64,000 bases of DNA, from contig NZ_CP045643.1 of assembly GCF_009498275.1 (NCBI RefSeq), positions 1,054,001-1,118,000 of the forward strand. Direction: 5' to 3'. Of the stretch, positions 36,062 through 45,249 are shown piece by piece. Within the stretch, counting starts at the first letter, position 1. Each line of letters opens with the position of its first letter. The notes beneath the pieces were generated by a model. That model worked only from the letters and a program-made list of their open reading frames with translations, was not told where the DNA came from and ran no database searches. The DNA is from Streptomyces fagopyri. GTDB taxonomy: Bacteria > Actinomycetota > Actinomycetes > Streptomycetales > Streptomycetaceae. Both the position numbers and the translations under genes were made by a program.

Positions 36062-37285
36062 TCAGCCGGTGATGCGTTCGAACACCGCGGCCAGGCCCTG
36101 GCCTCCGCCGATGCACATCGTCTCCAGGCCGTAGCGGGTCCCCCTGCGGTGCATCTCGCGCACCAGGGTGGCCAGGATCCGGGCGCCGGTCGCCCCGACG
36201 GGGTGGCCGAGGGAGATGCCGGAGCCGTTGACGTTGATCCGCTCGTGGTCGGCGTCGGTCAGACCCAGCACCCGTGTGCAGGCCAGTACCTGGGCGGCGA
36301 AGGCCTCGTTGAGCTCGATCAGGCCCATGTCGGTGAGCGTGAGCCCGGCCCTGTCCAGGGCCTTCCGGGTGGCCGGCACCGGGCCGATCCCCATGGTCTC
36401 GGCGGGCACCCCGGCGCGGGCGAAGGACACCAGTCGCACCAGCGGGGTCAGGCCCAGGCGCTCGGCCGTGGCACGGGTGGTCACCAGGCAGGCGGCCGCC
36501 GCGTCGTTCTGACCGCTGGCGTTGCCCGCGGTGACGGTCGCCTCCGGGTCGGACCTGCCCATGATCGGCCGGAGTGCGGCCAGTTGCTCCGCCGTCGTGC
36601 CGGGGCGGGGGTGTTCGTCCTCCGCCACGGTGACCTCGCCCTTGCGGGTGCGCACCGTGACGGGGACGATCTCGTCCTTGAACAGCCCGGCCGCCATGGC
36701 GGCAGCGGTGCGCTGCTGGGAGCGCACGGCGAGGGTGTCCTGGTTCTCGCGGGAGATGGAGTAGGTGCGGCGGAGGTTCTCCGCGGTCTCGATCATGCCC
36801 CCGGGAACGGGGTGGTTGACGCCGCCGGCGGTGGCCCGGCCACGCGCCAGGGAGTCGTGGAGTTCGAGACTCGGCGTCCTGACGCCCCACCTGACGTCGT
36901 GGGTGTAGAAGGGGGCCGCGCTCATGACGTCCACCCCGCCCGCGACGACGACATCGCTGAAGCCGCTGCGGATCTGCATGGCGGCGTCGAGGACGGCCTG
37001 GAGGCCCGATCCGCAACGGCGGTCGACCTGGACGCCGGTGACCGAGTCGGGCAGCCCCGCGTCGAGGGCGGCGACCCGCCCGATCGCGGGGGCGTCGGAG
37101 GTCGGGTAGGCGTGGCCGAGGATCACCTCGTCGATCCGCTCGGGATCGATCCCGGTGCGGCCGACGATCTCGGCGATGAGGAGCGCCGCGAGACCGGCCG
37201 GACGCTGGTCCGCGAGCGCGCCGCCGAAGCGGCCGATCGGTGTGCGCAGCGGCTCGCAGATGACGACATCGGCTTGTTCGGACAT
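36062..37285 (-). CDS. Thiolase (acetyl-CoA acyltransferase)
   Basis: 407 residues with GGAAAGG before the ATG. All thiolase signatures are present: DRRCGSGLQAV (acyl-accepting Cys), MSAAPFYTHDVRWG, NGSGISLGHPVGATGAR (His) and ETMCIGGGQGLA (second Cys). It cleaves a 3-ketoacyl-CoA with CoA to give acetyl-CoA or an analogue, the last step of a beta-oxidation-like route, and complements the hydroxyacyl-CoA dehydrogenase encoded divergently. Confidence 0.94.
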   Translation of the reverse strand: MSEQADVVICEPLRTPIGRFGGALADQRPAGLAALLIAEIVGRTGIDPERIDEVILGHAYPTSDAPAIGRVAALDAGLPDSVTGVQVDRRCGSGLQAVLDAAMQIRSGFSDVVVAGGVDVMSAAPFYTHDVRWGVRTPSLELHDSLARGRATAGGVNHPVPGGMIETAENLRRTYSISRENQDTLAVRSQQRTAAAMAAGLFKDEIVPVTVRTRKGEVTVAEDEHPRPGTTAEQLAALRPIMGRSDPEATVTAGNASGQNDAAAACLVTTRATAERLGLTPLVRLVSFARAGVPAETMGIGPVPATRKALDRAGLTLTDMGLIELNEAFAAQVLACTRVLGLTDADHERINVNGSGISLGHPVGATGARILATLVREMHRRGTRYGLETMCIGGGQGLAAVFERITG

Positions 37286-37402
37286 GCGACTGCCTTTCCC
37301 TGGTGGGGGAAGTTCTACGGCGGAACCGTTCCCACCGAGCCTCGCACTCCGGCACCAGGAAGATCCAATATCTGATTCACGCCGGACTCGGACGGAAATC
37401 GT

Positions 37403-38305
37403 CTAGGTGCTCAGGGTGGGGGTCGGCAGCGCCTCCTCGGCCACGGCGAGGACCGAGTGCAGCGCGGCCGAGGGATTGTCCGTACGCCAGGCCAGCGCCG
37501 CCTGGAGCCGGATGGGCGGCCCGGCCAGCGGGCGGTACACCAGGCCGGTCTGCTGGACGTGCAGGCAGGACGTCAGGGTCAGCGTCACCCCGACTCCGGC
37601 GGCCACCAGCGCCAGGATGGTGTGGGAGTCCGGAGCCTCCTGGACCACCCGCGGCGTGAACCCGGCCGTGCCGCAGACCTGGAACGTGGCGTCGCGCAGG
37701 CTGGACCCGGCGTTGGCGGGGAAACTCACGAAGGGCTCCTCGCCCAGGGCGGCGATCGGGATGCGATCGCGCTGGGCCAGGGGGTGGTAGGAGGGCAGCG
37801 CGCAGATCATCTCCTCCTCCCCGATGACCCGCAGTGTCACACCCGCGGGAGTGGCCGAGAGCCGGACGAAACCGAGGTCCAGAGAGCCCTCCGCGACGCC
37901 CGCCAGGGCCGCGTTGGCGTAGGTCTGGCCCTTCAGGACCAGCTCGATGCCGGGGTGGACGGCCCTGACGGCCCGGGTCAGCCGGGGCAGGCTCTCATGG
38001 CTGGAAGCGCCGGCGAAGCCCACGGTCACACGCCCGTACTGGCCCAGCCCGGCGGCCCTGGCGGCCCGGGTGGCCAGGTCGAGGTCCTTGAGCACGGTAC
38101 GCACCGGCTCCAGGTAGGACTGGCCGGCACTGGTGAGCCTGACCGAGCGGGTACTGCGCTCGAAGAGCTGGACCCCCAGCTCCTTCTCCAACTGCCGGAT
38201 CTGCTGGCTCAGCGGTGGCTGGGCCATCTGGAGCCGCTTGGCGGCACGGCCGAAGTGCAGTTCTTCGGCGACGGCTACGAAGGCGACCAGGCGGCGCAGT
38301 TCCAT
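37403..38305 (-). CDS. LysR family transcriptional regulator
   Basis: 300 residues starting MELRRLVAFVAVAEELHFGRAAKRLQMAQPPLSQQIRQLEKELG, a standard LysR winged helix, then a periplasmic-binding-like effector domain (RVTVGFAGASSHESLPRL, DLGFVRL, PLAQRDRIPI). The ATG at 38305 fits the family start better than one at 38347. It is related to BenM/CatR-type regulators that respond to aromatic breakdown intermediates. It precedes the thiolase gene by 117 bp and is divergent from the hydroxyacyl-CoA dehydrogenase gene, so it probably controls both. Confidence 0.92.
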   Translation of the reverse strand: MELRRLVAFVAVAEELHFGRAAKRLQMAQPPLSQQIRQLEKELGVQLFERSTRSVRLTSAGQSYLEPVRTVLKDLDLATRAARAAGLGQYGRVTVGFAGASSHESLPRLTRAVRAVHPGIELVLKGQTYANAALAGVAEGSLDLGFVRLSATPAGVTLRVIGEEEMICALPSYHPLAQRDRIPIAALGEEPFVSFPANAGSSLRDATFQVCGTAGFTPRVVQEAPDSHTILALVAAGVGVTLTLTSCLHVQQTGLVYRPLAGPPIRLQAALAWRTDNPSAALHSVLAVAEEALPTPTLST

Positions 38306-38346
38306 GGTGGTTCCCACTGTTCCGACTCCGGGAGGAATCCCGGTCA

Positions 38347-38396
38347 TTCATCGAATGAACGTCTTAAAGCGTGTGCCATTTAGTATTGGACAATAA
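38347..38396. promoter_or_regulatory. Two inverted repeats, probable LysR operators
   Basis: TTCAT-CGA-ATGAA at 38347-38359 and TATTG-GA-CAATA at 38384-38395, the latter fitting T-N11-A (38384 to 38396), lie in an AT-rich island within an otherwise very GC-rich 474-bp divergent gap (38306-38779). The half-site TATTGGA recurs on the minus strand at 37364-37370, upstream of the thiolase gene. The rest of the gap holds no supported gene. Confidence 0.7.
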
Positions 38397-38779
38397 TGGA
38401 TTACGGCTGGCAGCGTAAGACCGTCCGCCGAACCGATCCGCGCAGCTCCCGCCTCACGTCAGGGGACGGGCGTTCCGGCGTGCCACACCGGCGGACACGT
38501 CCGTCCGCCTCGGACGGCGGCCGGTTCGCGCGTTCGGTCTCCCCGGAGTGGAGAGGTCGGGCCGACAGGGCCCCGCGGGGGTACGTCGGCGGTGGGTGGT
38601 CACCGCGCCCGGGCCGCGATACGCAGGGTGGCAACGGGTCCCCGGCGCGGGAGGCAGGGAGTGCCGGCGTTCCGCCGGCGGCCGCGGACCGGAGCGGCCA
38701 GGTCAGCACAACGGATCCGGCTCCCGCGCCACCGGAGCGGGAGCGGAGATCCGAGAACCGAGAGGGAGGCGAGATCCAC

Positions 38780-40321
38780 ATGCGCATCAGGATTGTCGGC
38801 GCCGGAGCCATGGGCCGCGGCATCGCCCAGTGGGCGGCGGTCGCCGGCCACACCGTCGAACTCGCCGATGTACGGCAGGAGGCCGTCGGCGAGGCCGTCG
38901 TCTTCGTCCAGCGCATGCTCGAACGCGCCGCCCAGAAGCAGCGGATGACCGACGAGGCCGCCGGAGCCGCTTCGGCACGGCTGCTGTCGGTGGGCTCGCC
39001 GGCCGCGCCGGGCGACGACGTGGGACTGGTCGTCGAAGCGGTCCGCGAGGACCTGGCCACCAAGACGGAACTGTTCCGGCAGCTGGAGGACATCCTGCCC
39101 GCGGGCACGGTCTTCGCGACCAACACGTCCTCGCTGCCGGTGACACAGATCGCGTCGGGACTCCTTGATCCGTCCCGCCTCTGCGGCCTGCACTTCTTCA
39201 ATCCCGTACCGCTGATGAAGATCGTCGAGGTCATTCCGGGCGCGCTGACCCGCCCCGAGATCCCCCGGACCCTCGTCGAACTGGTCCGGGCCACCGGACA
39301 CGCCGCGGTAGTCGCCTCGGACACCCCCGGCTTCCTGATCAACCACGTCGGCCGCGGCCTGATCACCGAGGCGTTCGCCCTGCTGGAGGAGTCCGTCAGC
39401 GACACGACGGGCATCGACCGCATCGCCCGCGACGTACTCGGACTGCGCATGGGCCCCTTCGAGCTGATGGACCTCACCGGCCTGGACGTGACCGCCGCGG
39501 TGACCGACTCCATCTGGCAGGGCTTCCGGCACTCCGACCGGCTGCGCCCCTCCTACCTCGCTCCCAACCGGGTGGCGGCGGGCCTGCACGGCCGCAAGAC
39601 CGGGCGCGGCTTCTACGCGTACGGCCCCGGCATCCCGGCCCCCGCCGACCTGCCGGAACAACCCGTCACCGGTGATCCGGGCCGGCCGGTGTGGGTCGCC
39701 GGCGAGGGCCGGGACGGCGACACACTGCGCACGGTGCTCAGCGAGTCGGGGGCGGCCCTCGAAAGGGCATCCGCGCCCTCGGAGCAGGCTCTCGTGCTGT
39801 GCCCGGTCTGGGGAACGACCGTCGCCTCCGCGATCGCCGAGGGCGGCCTGCCGGCCGAGCGCACCCTGGGCGTCGACCCCCTGTCCCTCACCGTCCGTCG
39901 CCGGGTGCTGGCCATGACCCCGGCGTCCGACGGGACCGCGGTGCGCGACGCGCGCGCGGTGCTGGCACGGGCGGCCGGCGGTGCAGAGGCCGTTCCGGTG
40001 TCCGTCGTGCGCGACACGGCGGGGTCGGTCGCCCAGCGGGTGCTGGCGTCGATCATCTCGGTGGCGGCCTCCGTCGCGGAGCGTTCCCTCGCGGCCCCCG
40101 GCGACATCGACCTAGCCGTCACGGCGGGACTCGGCTACCCGGTCGGCCCGTTGGCCTGGGGCGACCGGATCGGGGCCCGGCGCCTGCTCGCCCTCCAGGA
40201 AGGGCTCCACCGCAGCACCGGTGACCCCCGCTACCGGCCGACCCGCTGGGTCACCGAGCGCGCGCATCTCGGCCTGCCGCTCACCGAACCGGGCGCCGTC
40301 CCGCCGGGCGCCGACGCCTGA
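38780..40321 (+). CDS. 3-hydroxyacyl-CoA dehydrogenase, long two-part form
   Basis: 513 residues; GAGGGAGG precedes the ATG at 38780. Residues 1-180 form the NAD-binding domain (IVGAGAMGRGIAQWAA, FATNTSSLPVTQIA, LHFFNPVPLMKIVEV). The first C-terminal domain (about 185-285) has DTPGFLINHVGRGLITEAFALLEE and LMDLTGLDV. A spacer and a second copy follow (GLGYPVGPLAWGDRIGARRLLALQEGLH). This length matches the PaaH/PaaC-type enzymes of ring-degradation pathways. It oxidises a 3-hydroxyacyl-CoA to the keto form used by the thiolase. Confidence 0.93.
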   Translation: MRIRIVGAGAMGRGIAQWAAVAGHTVELADVRQEAVGEAVVFVQRMLERAAQKQRMTDEAAGAASARLLSVGSPAAPGDDVGLVVEAVREDLATKTELFRQLEDILPAGTVFATNTSSLPVTQIASGLLDPSRLCGLHFFNPVPLMKIVEVIPGALTRPEIPRTLVELVRATGHAAVVASDTPGFLINHVGRGLITEAFALLEESVSDTTGIDRIARDVLGLRMGPFELMDLTGLDVTAAVTDSIWQGFRHSDRLRPSYLAPNRVAAGLHGRKTGRGFYAYGPGIPAPADLPEQPVTGDPGRPVWVAGEGRDGDTLRTVLSESGAALERASAPSEQALVLCPVWGTTVASAIAEGGLPAERTLGVDPLSLTVRRRVLAMTPASDGTAVRDARAVLARAAGGAEAVPVSVVRDTAGSVAQRVLASIISVAASVAERSLAAPGDIDLAVTAGLGYPVGPLAWGDRIGARRLLALQEGLHRSTGDPRYRPTRWVTERAHLGLPLTEPGAVPPGADA

Positions 40322-40433
40322 GGCACGCGCCCCCTCCCGCTTCCGGGAACGGATCGCCGGGGCGCGCACCCCGGCACGACGAACGAATCGCACGACAACG
40401 CACGACAACGCACGAGCAGAAGGAAGAACAGTC

Positions 40434-41219
40434 ATGACCCTGAGGATCACCGTCTGCGTGAAATACGTGCCCGACGCGACAGGCGACCGGCACTTCGCCG
40501 ACGACTCGACGGTCGCCCGCGAAGACGTCGACGGACTTCTCTCGGAACTCGACGAGTACGCGGTCGAGCAGGCCCTCCGGATCGCCGACGAGTCGGACGA
40601 CGCGGAGATCACCGTACTGACGGTGGGTCCCGAGGACGCCAGGGAGGCGCTGCGCAAGGCACTGTCCATGGGCGCCGACCGCGCCGTCCACGTGGAGGAC
40701 GACAACCTGCACGGCACGGACGCGCTGGGCACCTCGCTCGTGCTCGCCAAGGCCATCGAGCACATCGGCTACGACCTCGTCGTCTGCGGCATGGCCTCCA
40801 CGGACGGCGCCATGGGGGTCCTGCCCGCGCTGCTGGCGGAGCGCCTGGCCGTCCCGCAGGCCACCCTGCTGTCCGAGGTCTCGGTGGCCGGCGGTCAGGT
40901 CACGGGCCGCCGGGACAGCGACGCGGCGTCCGAGCGGCTTCAGGCGTCCCTGCCGGCGGTCGTGTCGGTGACCGACCAGTCGGGTGAGGCCCGTTACCCG
41001 TCGTTCAAGGGCATCATGGCGGCCAAGAAGAAGCCGGTGGACTCCCTGGACCTGTCGGACCTCGGCATCGACCCCGACGAGGTGGGCCTCAAGGGCGCCT
41101 GGACCGCGGTGGAGGCGGTGGCCGAGCGCCCGGCCCGGACCGCGGGCACGATCGTCCAGGACGAGGGCGAGGGCGGCAAGCAGCTCGCGGAGTTCCTGGC
41201 GGCCCAGAAGTACATCTGA
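40434..41219 (+). CDS. etfB: Electron-transfer flavoprotein beta subunit
   Basis: 261 residues from the ATG at 40434, with GAAGGAAG upstream. ETF-beta motifs: ITVCVKYVPD, LDEYAVEQALRIAD, ALSMGADRAVHV, DLVVCGMASTDGAMGVLPALLAERL and YPSFKGIMAAKKKPV. It binds AMP and pairs with the alpha subunit to accept electrons from acyl-CoA dehydrogenase. A short tandem CGCACGACAA precedes it at 40389-40408. It is a pathway-dedicated copy in the same direction as the dehydrogenase gene. Confidence 0.93.
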   Translation: MTLRITVCVKYVPDATGDRHFADDSTVAREDVDGLLSELDEYAVEQALRIADESDDAEITVLTVGPEDAREALRKALSMGADRAVHVEDDNLHGTDALGTSLVLAKAIEHIGYDLVVCGMASTDGAMGVLPALLAERLAVPQATLLSEVSVAGGQVTGRRDSDAASERLQASLPAVVSVTDQSGEARYPSFKGIMAAKKKPVDSLDLSDLGIDPDEVGLKGAWTAVEAVAERPARTAGTIVQDEGEGGKQLAEFLAAQKYI

Positions 41220-41276
41220 GCCCGGCCGACACCCACCCGTCCACGTCCTTCTTCTTCATCCGCAGGAGACACGTCC

Positions 41277-42239
41277 ATGACCCACATCCTCGTGTACGTC
41301 GACCACGTCGACGGAGCAGTGCGCAAACCCACCCTCGAACTGCTCACACTCGCCCGCCGCCTGGGCGAGCCGGTCGCCGTGCATCTCGGCGCCGGCGCAC
41401 AGGCCGCCGCCGAGATCCTGGGTGACCACGGCGCGGTCAGGATCCTCGCGCACGACGCCCCCGAGTACTCCGACTACCTGGTGGCCCCCAAGGTCGACGC
41501 GTTGCAGGCCGCCTGCGCCGCCCTCTCCCCGGCCGTGGTCCTCCTGCCGTCTTCGGCCGAGTCCAAGGAGATCGCCGCCCGCCTGGCGCTGCGCGTCGGC
41601 GCCGGCCTGATCACCGACGCCGTCGACGTCGAGGCGGGCCCCGACGGCCCGGTCACCACGCAGTCGGCGTTCGCCGCGGCCTTCACCACCCGCTCGCGCG
41701 TGACCCGGGACGTCGCGGTCATCACCGTCAAGCCCAACTCGGCCCCGGTGGAGGCCGCCCCGGCCGCCGGCACGGTCGAGGAGCTGGCGGTGGACTTCGC
41801 GGACCGGGCGACGGGCACCAGGATCACCTCGCGGACCCGGCGCGAGTCGACGGGACGCCCGGAGCTGACGGAGGCGGAGACCGTCGTCGCCGGCGGCCGC
41901 GGTGTCAACGGCGCGGAGAACTTCCGGATCATCGAAGCCCTGGCCGATTCGCTCGGCGCGGCGGTGGGCGCGTCCCGCGCGGCCGTCGACTCCGGCTGGT
42001 ATCCGCACGCGCACCAGATCGGCCAGACGGGCAAGAGCGTGTCGCCGCAGCTGTACGTCGCGGCGGGTGTCTCGGGCGCGATCCAGCACCGGGCCGGCAT
42101 GCAGACCTCGAAGACGATCGTGGCGATCAACAAGGACGCCGAGGCACCGATCTTCGACCTGGCCGACTACGGCGTGGTCGGCGACCTGTTCGAGGTCGTG
42201 CCCCGTCTCACGGAGGAGATCCGGGCCCGCAAGGCCTGA
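41277..42239 (+). CDS. etfA: Electron-transfer flavoprotein alpha subunit
   Basis: 320 residues with CAGGAGA upstream. The FAD-binding C-terminal domain is typical: VVAGGRGVNGAENFRIIEALADSLGAAVGASRAAVDSGW, HQIGQTGKSVSPQLYVAAGVSGAIQH and FDLADYGVVGDLFEV. With EtfB it passes electrons to an ETF:quinone oxidoreductase, which is not in the window. It is the last gene of the island; a 16-bp hairpin terminator follows. Confidence 0.94.
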   Translation: MTHILVYVDHVDGAVRKPTLELLTLARRLGEPVAVHLGAGAQAAAEILGDHGAVRILAHDAPEYSDYLVAPKVDALQAACAALSPAVVLLPSSAESKEIAARLALRVGAGLITDAVDVEAGPDGPVTTQSAFAAAFTTRSRVTRDVAVITVKPNSAPVEAAPAAGTVEELAVDFADRATGTRITSRTRRESTGRPELTEAETVVAGGRGVNGAENFRIIEALADSLGAAVGASRAAVDSGWYPHAHQIGQTGKSVSPQLYVAAGVSGAIQHRAGMQTSKTIVAINKDAEAPIFDLADYGVVGDLFEVVPRLTEEIRARKA

Positions 42240-42319
42240 TCGCGTCGAGACCCGCGCACCGCGGGCGGGCGTACGACACCAAGGGGAACCCCTCCCGTTC
42301 GCCCCAGCTCCCTGAACCC

Positions 42320-42368
42320 CCGAAGGCACTGACAGCGACACCGCACATCGATGTCAGTGCCTTCGGGC
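42320..42368 (+). terminator. Hairpin terminator after etfA
   Basis: A perfect 16-bp stem (CCCGAAGGCACTGACA at 42320-42335, complement at 42353-42368) with a 17-nt loop, 80 bp after the stop and without a T-run. It closes the F420 catabolic island. Confidence 0.85.
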
Positions 42369-42454
42369 TGCCCCCGAGCGCACAGGCGCTCGGAGCGGAG
42401 AAGTCGTCGGAGCCGGTCAACACCGCCGCGTTGCCGCACTCACTCCCAGACAGG

Positions 42455-42527
42455 TCGGATGTCATCATACAAACTCCGTCCCAGGTCTAGGACTTGGCGC
42501 CATGGTTCCGTACATTCATCGGATGTC
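42455..42527. promoter_or_regulatory. Promoter region of the beta-helix gene with repeated TCGGATGTC
   Basis: TCGGATGTC occurs at 42455-42463 and 42519-42527. The first runs into the AT-rich ATCATACAAAC, where TTGTATGATGACA on the minus strand resembles GntR/FadR-type sites. GTCC-CAGGTCT-AGGAC lies between. This is the likely control region for the two secreted carbohydrate-active genes downstream. Confidence 0.5.
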
Positions 42528-42559
42528 TGAGCCTTCGCTCGTCCTGTGGGAGATCGACT

Positions 42560-45187
42560 ATGCGCACCATTGTCGCCGCGTGCCTTGCTGCCGCCGTGGC
42601 CTGTCTGGGTTTCACCGGCGGCCCGCCCGAAGCCGTCGCCGCCGACGCGTCCGCCCACGCGGCGGACACTCTGCATGTCGCGCCGGACGGGCGCGGTTCG
42701 GCGTGCAGTGACCGGAATCCGTGCAGTCTCGAGACCGCTCGCGACCGTGCGAGATCTCTTGTCCCGCAGGCCCCCGGCGACGTCGTGGTCGAACTGGACG
42801 GCGGGACCTACCGGCTCACCGCTCCCTTCCGGCTGGGCGTCCAGAACTCCGGCCGGCCCGGCCACCCGGTGGTGTACCGGGCGGCCGCCGGGCAGACGCC
42901 GGTGCTCAGCGGCGCGACCCGGATCACCGGCTTCGCGCGCGTCGACGCGGCGAAGAACATCTACCGGGCCAAGGTTCCCGCAGGCATCACCAGTCGGGAG
43001 TTGTTCGTCGACGGGAAGCGCGCCGACCGCGCCCGCGGGACGCGGAACCCGTCGGGGTTCTCCGTGACCGCCACCGGCTTCACCACCGCTGACGCCTCGT
43101 ACACCGCGTGGACGAACCCCGCGCAGGCCGAGGTCGTGCACAACAGCGGCTGGAAGCAGATGCGTTGCCCGCTGGCGTCCATCACCCGCTCCGCGCACGG
43201 CGGCTCGGACCTCACCGTCGATCCCGGTTGCTGGAACAACAACCACAACGCGGTGCCCAACCCGAGCTTCCCCTTCAACGGCGCCGGACTGCCGTCGATG
43301 GACGGCATCACCTGGCTGGAGAACGCCTACCAACTCCTCGGCACACCCGGCCAGTTCTATCTCGACGAGGGCGCCGGGCACCTCTACTACGTGCCGCGCG
43401 CGGGCGAGAACCTGGCGACGGCGGACGTCGAACTGCCGGTGGCGCCCGAACTCGTCGACGCCTCGGGAACCCCGGGACACCTGGCCCCGGTCAACGACAC
43501 CGACTGGCGGGCGACCTACACCGGCAACTGGGGCTACTCCGGGGGCCGGCACCTCGGCGACCTGAACGCGGACGTGCACTACACCGCCGGCAACGGCGAC
43601 GCGGTCAGCTACACCTTCACCGGCGCCGGGATCCAGGTGCTGTCGGAGACCAACTCCGACGAGGGCACCGCGGACGCGTACATCGACGGGAAGAAGGTCT
43701 CGACGGTGTCCGGCGACGGGCCGGAGCGGCTGGCCCAGCAGGTCATGGTCTCCGTCACCGGACTGCCGAAGGGCAAGCACACCCTGCGCCTGGTCAAGAC
43801 CGGCGGCTCCTACCTGCTCGTCGACGGATTCACCGTGATCCCCGACGTCGTGGCACCCGTGCACGACATCGTCTTCTCCGGGCTGACCTTCGCCTACACC
43901 ACATGGAACGCCCCGTCCGCCGAGGGCTACGTGGACAACCAGGCCGGGGTGCTCTGGGACCCGGCGACCCGCACCCCGATCCGGATCCCCGCGGCGGTCC
44001 AGGTGCACCGGGGCAAACGGATCTCCTTCTCCGGCGACGTGGTCCAGCACACCGGGACCAGCGGCATCGACCTGGCCGACCAGACACAGGACTCCACGAT
44101 CGAGGACAGCTCCGTCACCGACACCTCCGGCAGCGGTGTCTTGGTCGGCGAGGTGGACGACTACTACCAGACCGACGCCGCCCTGATGACGAGCGGCAAC
44201 ACGGTCTCGGGCAACACCGTGCGGTTCCCCGGCCAGGAGTACCAGGACGCGGTCGGCGTCTGGGTCGGCCACAGCAGGGCGACGACCGTCTCCCACAACG
44301 ACGTTGGCTACACCCCGTACTCCGGCATGTCCATCGGCTGGGGCTGGGGATGGGCGTCGAACTGCACCTTGCAGGCCAAGCAAGGTCTGCCCGACCCCTG
44401 TCTGCACGGCACCACGTACGCCGGCGGCAACAAGATCCTCGGCAACCACGTGCACAGCGTGATGGGCGCGCTCTTCGACGGCGGTCCGATCTACACCCTC
44501 GGCGGCCAGTCCGCACCCTCGGAATTCGCCGGGAACGTGCTGTCGGAGTGCATCGACGGCTGCAACATGATCTACCACGACGAGGGCAGCTCGATGTGGA
44601 ACACCCACGACAACGTCGTGCGTTTCGCCAACGGGTCGCTCTGGACGAACCTGTGGACGCCGAGCATCCACGACGACTCGATCCACGACAACTACAGCGA
44701 CACCGCCTCCTACAACAACAGCGGCACCGACATCACGTTCGAGCAGGCCACCGTGGTGACGGACGGGAACTGGCCGCCGGCGGCCAGGGCCATCATCGAC
44801 GCCGCCGGCCCCGGCACCCTCCCCGGCCGCACCGTCGACGACGACGACCTGCGGATCTCGTACACCGGCAGCTGGTCCTCCAGCGGTTCCCGCAGCTACG
44901 GCGACCTCGACAACGGCGTGCACTACGCGCAGCACGACGGCGCCGCCGCCACGATCACCTTCACCGGCACCGGGATCAGCTTCCTCACCGAGACGAACTC
45001 CGACGAAGGCGACATCGCCGTCACGCTGGACGGCCACTCCAAGGAGACCGTCAGCGCGAACACCCCGCAACGGCACGCCCAGCAGAGCGTGTACACGGTC
45101 TCGAACCTGCCGGCCGGCACGCACACGCTGACTCTCACCAAGGCCGGCGGCGACTACCTCCTGGTGGACGGCTTCACCCTCGACTGA
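42560..45187 (+). CDS. Secreted right-handed beta-helix protein with duplicated accessory domain
   Basis: 875 residues from the ATG at 42560 (GGAG 7 nt upstream). A signal peptide (1-28, cleavage near AVA-AD) precedes a pectate-lyase-type parallel beta-helix (CSLETARDRAR, FRLGVQNSGRPGHPVVYRAAAG, FYLDEGAGHLYYVPRAGE, HTGTSGIDLADQTQDSTIEDSSVTD). About 115 residues at 312-425 are inserted in the helix and repeated at the C-terminus (760-875); both copies share YTGxW, FTGxGI, ETNSDEG, LPxGxHTL and YLLVDGFT. They are probably carbohydrate-binding. Catalytic class is uncertain; GH141-like fucosidase/xylanase or a pectin-acting enzyme are candidates. Confidence 0.85.
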   Translation: MRTIVAACLAAAVACLGFTGGPPEAVAADASAHAADTLHVAPDGRGSACSDRNPCSLETARDRARSLVPQAPGDVVVELDGGTYRLTAPFRLGVQNSGRPGHPVVYRAAAGQTPVLSGATRITGFARVDAAKNIYRAKVPAGITSRELFVDGKRADRARGTRNPSGFSVTATGFTTADASYTAWTNPAQAEVVHNSGWKQMRCPLASITRSAHGGSDLTVDPGCWNNNHNAVPNPSFPFNGAGLPSMDGITWLENAYQLLGTPGQFYLDEGAGHLYYVPRAGENLATADVELPVAPELVDASGTPGHLAPVNDTDWRATYTGNWGYSGGRHLGDLNADVHYTAGNGDAVSYTFTGAGIQVLSETNSDEGTADAYIDGKKVSTVSGDGPERLAQQVMVSVTGLPKGKHTLRLVKTGGSYLLVDGFTVIPDVVAPVHDIVFSGLTFAYTTWNAPSAEGYVDNQAGVLWDPATRTPIRIPAAVQVHRGKRISFSGDVVQHTGTSGIDLADQTQDSTIEDSSVTDTSGSGVLVGEVDDYYQTDAALMTSGNTVSGNTVRFPGQEYQDAVGVWVGHSRATTVSHNDVGYTPYSGMSIGWGWGWASNCTLQAKQGLPDPCLHGTTYAGGNKILGNHVHSVMGALFDGGPIYTLGGQSAPSEFAGNVLSECIDGCNMIYHDEGSSMWNTHDNVVRFANGSLWTNLWTPSIHDDSIHDNYSDTASYNNSGTDITFEQATVVTDGNWPPAARAIIDAAGPGTLPGRTVDDDDLRISYTGSWSSSGSRSYGDLDNGVHYAQHDGAAATITFTGTGISFLTETNSDEGDIAVTLDGHSKETVSANTPQRHAQQSVYTVSNLPAGTHTLTLTKAGGDYLLVDGFTLD

Positions 45188-45249
45188 CCGCGGTCACAGG
45201 CAACTCACCGCCACCGGGCCGGCCATGCGCCGGGAGAAAGGAAACACCC

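Noticed and set aside
42502..42711. Small frame overlapping the beta-helix gene start
   Set aside because: Overlaps the signal-peptide region out of frame and shows no protein-like character.
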